From: Anaerolineaceae bacterium UBA5365
GTDB taxonomy: Bacteria; Chloroflexota; Anaerolineae; Anaerolineales; Anaerolineaceae
NCBI GenBank assembly: GCA_002407905.1
Contig: DHPL01000064.1
Span: 6,493 to 28,682, forward strand
Reading direction: 5' to 3'
Length of the DNA stretch: 22,190 bases
Shown here: positions 14,085-19,175 of the stretch, piece after piece
Numbering within the stretch: the stretch's first letter is position 1
Layout of the letters: each line of letters begins with the position of its first letter
Position numbers and translations under genes: made by a program
Notes under the pieces: model-generated
Database searches by the model: none
Told to the model about the DNA's origin: nothing
What the model saw: only the letters and a program-made list of their open reading frames with translations

Positions 14085-14813
14085 ATGAGTGTTTCTGAGG
14101 CGAGCCAAATGCGCGTACGGGTGCCCAAAAAGGCCCTTTCCTGGCGCAAGTTCCTGCGCAGGGTGGTGAACGCCCTGGTGGACCTGCGGGTGGAAGGAAA
14201 GGAATACATCCCCGAGCAAGGCGCTTGCCTGGTGGCTACCAGCCACATCAGCCGACTGGACACCCCCTTCTTGATGTTTGCCACCACCCGTGACGACACG
14301 ATTGGCATGGTGGCCGAGGATTACCAGCGCTTTCCGCTGTTTAAATGGATCCTGGATGGGATCAAGGTGATTTGGGTCAAACGCGGCGAGTACGACTTTG
14401 AGGCCTTCCGGGAAGCCGTGGACTACCTGAGGAAGGGCTGGCTGGTGGGCATTGCCCCGGAGGGCACCCGCTCGCCGGAGGGCGTATTGCTGGAAGGTAA
14501 ACCCGGCGCTGCCTTGCTTGCCGAACGGGCCAAGGTGAAAGTGCTGCCGGCCAGCGTGAGCGGTTCCACGGCCATGCTGAGCCGTTGGTTCAAACTGCGC
14601 AAAATGCAGGTGCTGGTACGCTTTGGGGAGCCCTTTAACCTGCCTGCCCAAGACCAGGAAGAAGACAAAAAGAACTGGCTGCGGCGCGCCACCGACGAAG
14701 TGATGGCACGCATTGCCGTGCTTTTGCCTGCTGAACGCCGCGGTGCTTACACGGCCCACCCCCGGGTGAATGACCTGGCGGAGGAGCAAAAAGCAAAGGA
14801 GGCCCAAGGATGA
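14085..14813 (+). CDS. 1-acyl-sn-glycerol-3-phosphate acyltransferase (PlsC-like)
   Basis: PlsC-type enzymes add the second acyl chain to lysophosphatidic acid at the membrane, making phosphatidic acid. The 242-residue product carries the catalytic HX4D motif as His54-ISRL-Asp59, a VAEDYQRFPLFKWIL substrate-binding block (76-90), and the EGTRS phosphate-binding motif at 126-130 followed by LLEGKPGAALLA. Hydrophobicity is low apart from short segments, so it may be a peripheral membrane enzyme. ATG 14085 is 2 bases after the PrsW gene. Its stop overlaps the rhomboid start (ATGA), with AAAGGAGGCCCAAGG as the ribosome site for the latter. It could alternatively acylate another glycerolipid or an acyl-glycan, but the operon position fits membrane lipid synthesis. 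Confidence 0.88.
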   Translation: MSVSEASQMRVRVPKKALSWRKFLRRVVNALVDLRVEGKEYIPEQGACLVATSHISRLDTPFLMFATTRDDTIGMVAEDYQRFPLFKWILDGIKVIWVKRGEYDFEAFREAVDYLRKGWLVGIAPEGTRSPEGVLLEGKPGAALLAERAKVKVLPASVSGSTAMLSRWFKLRKMQVLVRFGEPFNLPAQDQEEDKKNWLRRATDEVMARIAVLLPAERRGAYTAHPRVNDLAEEQKAKEAQG

Positions 14814-15487
14814 TCCCGATCCGTGATGAGATCAAGACCCGCATCGTGCCGGTTGTGAACTACGCGCTCATTGCCGCGAACGTACTGATGTTCCTGTACA
14901 TGCTTAGCATGGGCAGCGGCGTGGAAGCCTGGGTGCAGCGCAATGCCCTGGTGCCGGTCAATATCAGTTCCGGGCTGGACCTGGGCGACCTGAAAGCGCT
15001 GTTGATGAGCATGTTCATGCATGCCGGTTGGATGCACCTGATTGGCAATATGCTTTACCTGTGGATATTTGGCGATAACATCGAGGAAAGCCTGGGCCAT
15101 GTTGGCTATCTGGTTTTTTACCTCTTGGGTGGGGCGGCTGCAGCTCTGGCTCATATTCTCACTGCGCCTGGCTCGCAGGTGCCGGCGGTAGGGGCCAGCG
15201 GCGCTGTGGCGGCCGCCTTGGGGGCCTACCTGGTGCTCTACCCGCATAGCCGGGTGTACACCTTTATTCCCCTGGGTTTCTTTAGCCGGCTGACCTTGGT
15301 GCCGGCCATCGTGGTGCTGGGGCTGTGGTTCGTGCTGCAGCTCTTTAGCGGCGTTGCCAGCCTGGGCGCCAGCGATGGGGGCGGCGTGGCCTTTTGGGCG
15401 CATATCGGCGGTTTTGTTTTTGGCGTGCTGGTTGGGCTGCTCTTCAAAGGGCGGCGGCAAGTGGCCCCGGAGCGCCAGTGGTCCTAA
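14810..15487 (+). CDS. Rhomboid family intramembrane serine protease
   Basis: The 225-residue protein has about six transmembrane helices. The catalytic serine is Ser130 in GASGAVAAALGAYL, and the catalytic histidine is His198 in WAHIGGFVFGVLVG. The helix-2 HxxxN motif is present as H76-LIG-N80 in HAGWMHLIGNMLYLWIFG. The N-terminal MIPIRDE matches a bacterial rhomboid subgroup with a short cytoplasmic tail. The catalytic dyad is intact, so it is probably active, cutting single-pass membrane proteins near the outer face of the membrane. It overlaps the acyltransferase by 4 bases and is the last gene of the run. It is the second intramembrane protease of the operon, after the PrsW-like protein; substrates are unknown. 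Confidence 0.92.
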   Translation: MIPIRDEIKTRIVPVVNYALIAANVLMFLYMLSMGSGVEAWVQRNALVPVNISSGLDLGDLKALLMSMFMHAGWMHLIGNMLYLWIFGDNIEESLGHVGYLVFYLLGGAAAALAHILTAPGSQVPAVGASGAVAAALGAYLVLYPHSRVYTFIPLGFFSRLTLVPAIVVLGLWFVLQLFSGVASLGASDGGGVAFWAHIGGFVFGVLVGLLFKGRRQVAPERQWS

Positions 15488-15515
15488 ATCCTCTGAAATC
15501 TTAAGAACCAGTTAC

Positions 15516-15546
15516 ACTGCCTTGCACTCCGCAGGGCAGTTTAGTT
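15516..15546 (+). terminator. Probable terminator of the R3H-tmk-rhomboid operon
   Basis: ACTGCCTTGC (15516-15525) pairs with GCAGGGCAGT (15531-15540), 10 pairs with one G-U around ACTCC, followed by TTAGTT, a poor T tract. A competing reading is a promoter for the VOC gene, TTGCAC (15522-15527) and TAAGAT (15546-15551) at 18 bases. Both signals could coexist in the 113-base gap 15488-15600. Confidence 0.5.
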
Positions 15547-15600
15547 AAGATTCGCCTGTTCGTTTGATCAGAAATTCAAAGTAAATATAAGGAGATTTAT

Positions 15601-16032
15601 ATGGGTGAGCGTTTGGAGTTTTACCTCAGTTTTCCCGGGACCGCGGCCCAAGCTGCTGAACTTTACAGCAAGGTTTTTGGCCAGGAAATCGAGATGATGC
15701 GTTTTGGCGATTTTCCGCCCTCCGGGGATATGGGAAATGTGGACCCGGATTGGATCGGGCATGCCCAGCTGGTTTTTGAGAATGCCACCATGATGTTCTC
15801 CGATGACCCCAGCGGCCAGGCATCGCCGGCCAACAACTTCTCGGTCAGTTGGGCCACCACGGACGAGGCCAGGCTGCGCGAGGTTTGGCAGCGGTTTGTG
15901 GATGGCGGCGCGAAGGTGAGCGACGAACTTGCCCCCACTTTCTGGGCCAAGCTCTATGGCAACCTCACGGATCCCTTTGGGGTTTCCTGGCTGCTGATGT
16001 ACAGCGACGATAATTTTGAGATGCCCGGATAA
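15601..16032 (+). CDS. PhnB-like VOC superfamily protein
   Basis: The 143-residue protein has the PhnB/3-demethylubiquinone-methyltransferase-like subtype of the vicinal oxygen chelate fold. It opens with LEFYLSFPGTAAQAAELYSKVF, has GHAQLVFENATMMFSDD in the middle, and ends with YGNLTDPFGVSWLLM, each typical of one half of the paired beta-alpha-beta-beta-beta modules. Metal ligands of true glyoxalases are not clearly conserved, and most PhnB relatives have no defined reaction. The ATG follows a strong AAGGAGATTT ribosome site. The next gene starts 20 bases after its stop on the same strand, so they may be co-transcribed. It is probably cytoplasmic; no specific function can be assigned. Confidence 0.85.
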   Translation: MGERLEFYLSFPGTAAQAAELYSKVFGQEIEMMRFGDFPPSGDMGNVDPDWIGHAQLVFENATMMFSDDPSGQASPANNFSVSWATTDEARLREVWQRFVDGGAKVSDELAPTFWAKLYGNLTDPFGVSWLLMYSDDNFEMPG

Positions 16033-16052
16033 CCGGACGAAGGGAGCCCGTG

Positions 16053-16499
16053 ATGACGCAGATGCTTGCCAGCCCTTTGGACGTGCTGGCTGCTTATACG
16101 GCAGCCGTATCCGCGAGCGACCAGGAGGCTTTTTTGGGCCTGTATGCCGGGGATGCCCGTGTGTTCGATGCCTGGGAGGTCTGGGAATATCAGGGAAAGG
16201 ATATCTGGCGAAAGACAGTGGCGTCCTGGTTCAATTGGGCCGGGGAGGACGGCGGGTATGACCGGCCGCGATTTGAAGAGGTGCAAGTATCCGCGGGGGA
16301 GACGCATGCCTTCATCAGCGCTATTGTGCATTACGACCATTTTGATGCCGAGGGCAAGCTGAGCCGCAGTGTGCGCAACCGGATGAGCCTGGGCCTGGTG
16401 CGCCAAGGTGAAGGCTGGTTGATCCAGCAGGAGCATACTTCCGTGCCCGGGAGCATGGACAAGTACGATGAATTGTTGGCGGAGCCCCCAGCCGCTTAA
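16053..16499 (+). CDS. SnoaL/NTF2-like (ketosteroid-isomerase fold) protein
   Basis: The 148-residue product has the cone-shaped NTF2 fold pattern. A first helix (LDVLAAYTAAVSASDQEAFLGLY) leads into GDARVFDAWEVWEYQGKDIWRK, and later strands include ETHAFISAIVHYDHF and VRNRMSLGLVRQGEGWLIQQEHTS, the typical end of SnoaL/DUF4440-type domains. Such proteins may be small-molecule enzymes or binding proteins, and no catalytic residues can be assigned. I prefer ATG 16053 over GTG 16050 because the AGGGAG site at 16041-16046 is then 6 bases away. It lies 20 bases after the VOC gene and converges on galE, separated by a GC-rich hairpin. Confidence 0.8.
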   Translation: MTQMLASPLDVLAAYTAAVSASDQEAFLGLYAGDARVFDAWEVWEYQGKDIWRKTVASWFNWAGEDGGYDRPRFEEVQVSAGETHAFISAIVHYDHFDAEGKLSRSVRNRMSLGLVRQGEGWLIQQEHTSVPGSMDKYDELLAEPPAA

Positions 16500-16505
16500 A
16501 GCAAA

Positions 16506-16525
16506 CCGCCGGCCCAGGCCGGCGG
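16506..16525. terminator. Hairpin terminator between convergent genes
   Basis: CCGCCGGC (16506-16513) pairs with GCCGGCGG (16518-16525) around CCAG, in the 47-base gap between the SnoaL-like gene and galE. Read on the minus strand it is followed by TTTGCTTT, so it best fits a terminator for galE. On the plus strand it is followed by TAACGATT and would be weaker. Confidence 0.7.
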
Positions 16526-16546
16526 TAACGATTAACCCCAGTTTGA

Positions 16547-17563
16547 TCAGTAGTGAATGATATTATCGCGCACCTTGCCCCAGGCGAGGGCATCGGCGAT
16601 CCCCTGGCTGACGGGCAGGTCTGCCTTCCAGCCGAGCAGCTTGAGGGCGCGGTCGGCATTGGCATAGGCGCCGGCTACGTCGCCCGGGCGCGGGCCTTCC
16701 TCTACTACGGGCACTGGCTTGCCAAAAACCTGTTCAAACGCGGCCACAAATTCCTTCACGGTAACGCCTTTTCCCGTGCCCAGGTTGATTACGGCGTAAT
16801 CCGCATCCGTCTCGCGGCCACCCGCGATCACTTCATCAAACTTTTCCACCGCCAGCAGGTGCGCGCGGGCCAGGTCCCAAAGGTGGATGTAATCACGGAT
16901 GCCGCTGCCATCGCGGGTGGGCCAATCCACACCGGTGAGGTGGAATTCCGGCTCTTTGCCCAAGGCAACCTGTACCAGCTTGCCGATGAGGTGGCTGGGG
17001 TACTGGATGTGCAGGCCGGTGCGCAGCTGCGGGTCGCCCCCAATGGGGTTGAAGTAGCGCAGGGCGATGCCCTTAAGGCCATAAGCCGCGCAAAAATCCT
17101 TGAGGATCATTTCCATCATGTACTTGGTGCGGCTGTAGGGGCTTTCCGGGTTGAGGGGGGAGCTCTCGGTGACCATGAAGTCTGGCCCGGCCACGCTGCC
17201 GTAAACCGCTGCGGATGAGCTGAAGACCACGCGGGGATACCCGCGCTCCGCCAGGTATTTGAAGAGCTCCATGCTCTTCACCACGTTTTCGGTGTAGTAC
17301 TCGTAGGGTTTGGAAACGCTTTCCGGCACCACGATGAGCGCGGCGCAGTGGATGGTGGCAAAGATGTCCGGGTGTTCATCAAAGACCCTTTGGAGGGCTT
17401 GCCGGTCGGCGATATCGGCTTGGTAGAAGATGCGCCCTTGCACAAATTCCGGGCGGCCGGTTACCAGGGAGTCCAGAATTACAGGGGTGTGCCCCTGGTC
17501 CAAAAGCATTGAGGCGATGGTGCTGCCGATGTAACCTGCTCCGCCAGTGATGAGAACTTTCAT
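16547..17563 (-). CDS. galE: UDP-glucose 4-epimerase
   Basis: GalE interconverts UDP-glucose and UDP-galactose with bound NAD, supplying UDP-galactose for surface glycans. The 338 residues are full length. TGGAGYIGS at 6-14 binds NAD, FSSSAAVYG near 114-122 carries the catalytic Ser/Thr position, and Y143-SRT-K147 is the active-site pair. ALRYFNPIGG near 167-176 and the GSGIRDYIHLWDLA block (219-232) are diagnostic of GalE within the extended SDRs. The start is the ATG at 17563-17561, with AAGGAG upstream on the minus strand and an extended -10 promoter before it. A Leu (AALIVVPES) stands where many enzymes have HLKAVGES, so some change in substrate pocket is possible. The glycosyltransferases elsewhere in the window are plausible users of its product, but there is no operon link. 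Confidence 0.95.
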   Translation of the reverse strand: MKVLITGGAGYIGSTIASMLLDQGHTPVILDSLVTGRPEFVQGRIFYQADIADRQALQRVFDEHPDIFATIHCAALIVVPESVSKPYEYYTENVVKSMELFKYLAERGYPRVVFSSSAAVYGSVAGPDFMVTESSPLNPESPYSRTKYMMEMILKDFCAAYGLKGIALRYFNPIGGDPQLRTGLHIQYPSHLIGKLVQVALGKEPEFHLTGVDWPTRDGSGIRDYIHLWDLARAHLLAVEKFDEVIAGGRETDADYAVINLGTGKGVTVKEFVAAFEQVFGKPVPVVEEGPRPGDVAGAYANADRALKLLGWKADLPVSQGIADALAWGKVRDNIIHY

Positions 17564-17619
17564 TTACGCCAAGCTCCTTAGATTGTGTTCAGCCCGGTAG
17601 GGCAGTCAGTAGCCGGGTA

Positions 17620-17628
17620 ATTCTACCA
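17620..17628 (-). promoter_or_regulatory. Extended -10 promoter for galE
   Basis: On the minus strand TGGTAGAAT forms an extended -10 element about 57 bases before the galE ATG. No strong -35 box is visible. The sequence differs from the pdxS element (TGGTACAAT) by one base. It starts about 25 bases after the methyltransferase stop, so galE probably has its own start even though both genes lie on the same strand. Confidence 0.6.
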
Positions 17629-17651
17629 AATTTACATATCCAAAAAATGGC

Positions 17652-18395
17652 CTAGTCGCCAACGCCCCGGTTCGGGGCGGAAGCTGTACCTATGGGTAAT
17701 ACCGGTTTCAGCCAATGATAGAGATCGTAGGCATAAGTCAGGCCTGTGGCATTTGGATGCAGGGCTAACCACGCATTGGCGCCTTCCTGCGGAAATTCCA
17801 GCCTGATCACCGCTTCGAAGTCCTTTCGGTGCTCAAAACGCCAGCTGCTTAGCACTGTGTATCGAGACGCGCCCTGGGCTTGCCACCAGGCTCGCGCAAA
17901 TTCTGCGTCTTCCTGCTGGCTTGGGCCGTAAAGGGAGGTAAGCAGGCCGGCAAACTCGCCCTGCTCCAGGTTGTTAGCAATAACGACCAAACTGCCGCCC
18001 GGTTTTAAGACGCGGGCCACCTCAGCAAGGCCTTTATCACAAGGGTTGTTCTCCATTGGAAAAAAGTAAGCGAAGCGCGCGTGGACGACATCGATACTCT
18101 CATCCTCCAAAGGTATATGTTCCGCTGAACCCCGCAGTACCTTCCCCGCGCCGCGCATTATGGCCAGGGGCAAGAGGTCTGGGTCGGGTTCAATCCCGTA
18201 AACCTGGGAAGCGTCCCGGTATTTTTCCAACCAGTACCCGGACCCACAACCCAGATCTACCAGCACTTTACCCTGCCAAGGGGCCAATGCCGCAAGTTTT
18301 GCCCAAAGCTTGCCTTCGGGGTCAAGTGCTTTATTCTCCAGTTCATAGACTTCGGGTGAAACCGCCTGGTTTCCTGACCTTACAAAGTCGTCCAT
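17652..18395 (-). CDS. Class I SAM-dependent methyltransferase
   Basis: The 247-residue protein is a UbiE/Methyltransf_11-type enzyme. Motif I VLVDLGCGSGYW is at 44-55, the acidic residue binding the ribose of SAM is in GIEPDPD (Glu69), SAEHIPLEDESIDVVHARF (90-108) contains motifs II-III, and VLKPGGSLVVIANN follows. The C-terminal third, with several Trp residues, is not a known domain and probably forms the substrate pocket. Start ATG 18395-18393 has GAAGGGAG upstream. A GC stem-loop (17663-17679) lies in the last codons, and a run of six T follows on the minus strand about 15 bases later, too far for a classic terminator. It is transcribed divergently from the sigma-factor gene. The acceptor molecule is unknown. 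Confidence 0.85.
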   Translation of the reverse strand: MDDFVRSGNQAVSPEVYELENKALDPEGKLWAKLAALAPWQGKVLVDLGCGSGYWLEKYRDASQVYGIEPDPDLLPLAIMRGAGKVLRGSAEHIPLEDESIDVVHARFAYFFPMENNPCDKGLAEVARVLKPGGSLVVIANNLEQGEFAGLLTSLYGPSQQEDAEFARAWWQAQGASRYTVLSSWRFEHRKDFEAVIRLEFPQEGANAWLALHPNATGLTYAYDLYHWLKPVLPIGTASAPNRGVGD

Positions 18396-18444
18396 CGTTC
18401 TCCCTTCGTGTATGGACTATCCGCTGTCCAAGACCAAATACAAT

Positions 18445-18453
18445 ACTATACCA
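18445..18453 (-). promoter_or_regulatory. Extended -10 promoter for the methyltransferase
   Basis: On the minus strand TGGTATAGT matches the extended -10 form, about 50 bases before the methyltransferase ATG, with only a weak TTCGGA at the -35 position (17-base spacer). It is the third TGGTA-type element in the window. Confidence 0.5.
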
Positions 18454-18514
18454 AGGATAAATCGATTTCCGAACATCCTTTTTCCAGAGCCGGGTAACCC
18501 TAAGAAGGAGCGGC

Positions 18515-18634
18515 ATGAGAATGGACATCAGGGATGCATTTCCAGGCTCCTGTGCAACGTTTTTGGCTCTCCAAGCGACTATTAAGCAAGAACCGGTCCT
18601 TAGGGAGATCTATGGAGACAAGCATCGAGACTAA
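18515..18634 (+). CDS. Possible 39-codon leader ORF before the sigma-factor gene
   Basis: An ATG at 18515 (second in-frame ATG at 18521) follows AAGGAG at 18505-18510 and opens 39 codons beginning MRMDIRDAFPGS. It ends at a TAA (18632-18634) that overlaps the start of the sigma-factor gene by 23 bases in another frame. The ribosome site is among the better ones in the region, but spacing to the first ATG is only 4 bases. No homology is recognised. It may be a leader peptide coupling translation into the sigma gene, or chance. If transcription starts at the ECF-type promoter at 18554-18580, the ORF would lie partly upstream of the transcript and not be read. Confidence 0.3.
   Translation: MRMDIRDAFPGSCATFLALQATIKQEPVLREIYGDKHRD
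18554..18580 (+). promoter_or_regulatory. Possible ECF-sigma autoregulatory promoter
   Basis: GCAACGTTTTT (18554-18564) followed by CGACTATT (from 18576), with 17 bases between the AAC and the CGA, resembles the AAC-type -35 and CGT-type -10 boxes recognised by many ECF sigma factors. It lies just before the sigma-factor gene, where autoregulated ECF promoters usually sit. This is a pattern match by eye only. Confidence 0.4.
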
Positions 18635-19175
18635 AATGCAGGACCCCTTTGCCATAAACGCCCTGGTGGCGCGTGCTGCCGTCGACAAGCACGCTTTCAC
18701 CCAGCTTTACAGGCATTACCTGCCGCGGATCTATGGCTATGTGCTCAGCCGGGTGGGCGATGAAGCCAGCGCCGAGGACATCTGCGGACAGGTCTTTTTG
18801 GCCCTGCTGCAGAAACTACCCCAATTGCGTGATCCTCAGCGCTTCAGCGCCTGGCTTTTCAGCATCGCGCGCAACAAGTGTATGGATCACTTTCGGACGC
18901 TCAAACGGGAGCAGGCCAGGAATGCCAGCCTGGGGCACCTTTTTGCGGAGGCCTCAGCGGAAACTGACGAGCTGGACGGGCTGGAAGCTGCCTTTCAGGC
19001 CTTGCCTGAACTGGAACAGGATATTTTACGTTTACGCTTCTTGGGGGATATGCGGCTCAAGGAGATCGCGGAGGTCTTGAAGCGCTCTGAGAGCTCGGTA
19101 AAAGCACGCTATTACCGCTGCCTTGAGAAACTGCAGCTCTGCATGAGCATGGAGGATGACCATGATGGAAATTAA
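18612..19175 (+). CDS. ECF-type RNA polymerase sigma factor
   Basis: The 187-residue protein contains only the two sigma domains needed for extracytoplasmic-function factors. Region 2 (about 30-98) has LYRHYLPRIYGYVLSRVGD and AEDICGQVFLALLQKLPQLR, then FSAWLFSIARNKCMDHFR, the core-binding and -10 recognition helices. Region 4 (about 124-176) has LPELEQDILRLRFLGDMRLK and EIAEVLKRSESSVKARYYRC, the helix-turn-helix for the -35 box. I chose ATG 18612, which has GGGAG 4 bases upstream and gives the usual short N-terminus; a longer frame from 18534 adds 26 residues without homology. The next gene starts inside its end, so the pair is translationally coupled. It is expected to be held inactive by that membrane protein and released on an envelope signal. 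Confidence 0.92.
   Translation: METSIETKMQDPFAINALVARAAVDKHAFTQLYRHYLPRIYGYVLSRVGDEASAEDICGQVFLALLQKLPQLRDPQRFSAWLFSIARNKCMDHFRTLKREQARNASLGHLFAEASAETDELDGLEAAFQALPELEQDILRLRFLGDMRLKEIAEVLKRSESSVKARYYRCLEKLQLCMSMEDDHDGN

Noticed and set aside
15564..15591. TTGATC with TATAAG as promoter of the VOC gene
   Set aside because: The -10 box would overlap the ribosome-binding site and place the transcription start at or after the start codon.
5800..16553. GTTTGATCAGTAG occurs at 5800-5812 and 16541-16553, with a partial copy (GTTTGATCAG) at 15562-15571
   Set aside because: A shared 13-mer in 22 kb is expected a few times by chance, and one copy overlaps the end of the galE coding region. There is no consistent position relative to genes.
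17663..17679. CGCCCCG-GTT-CGGGGCG stem with a run of six T further on, as terminator of the methyltransferase
   Set aside because: The stem is inside the last codons and the T run is about 15 bases away, beyond the spacing of an intrinsic terminator.
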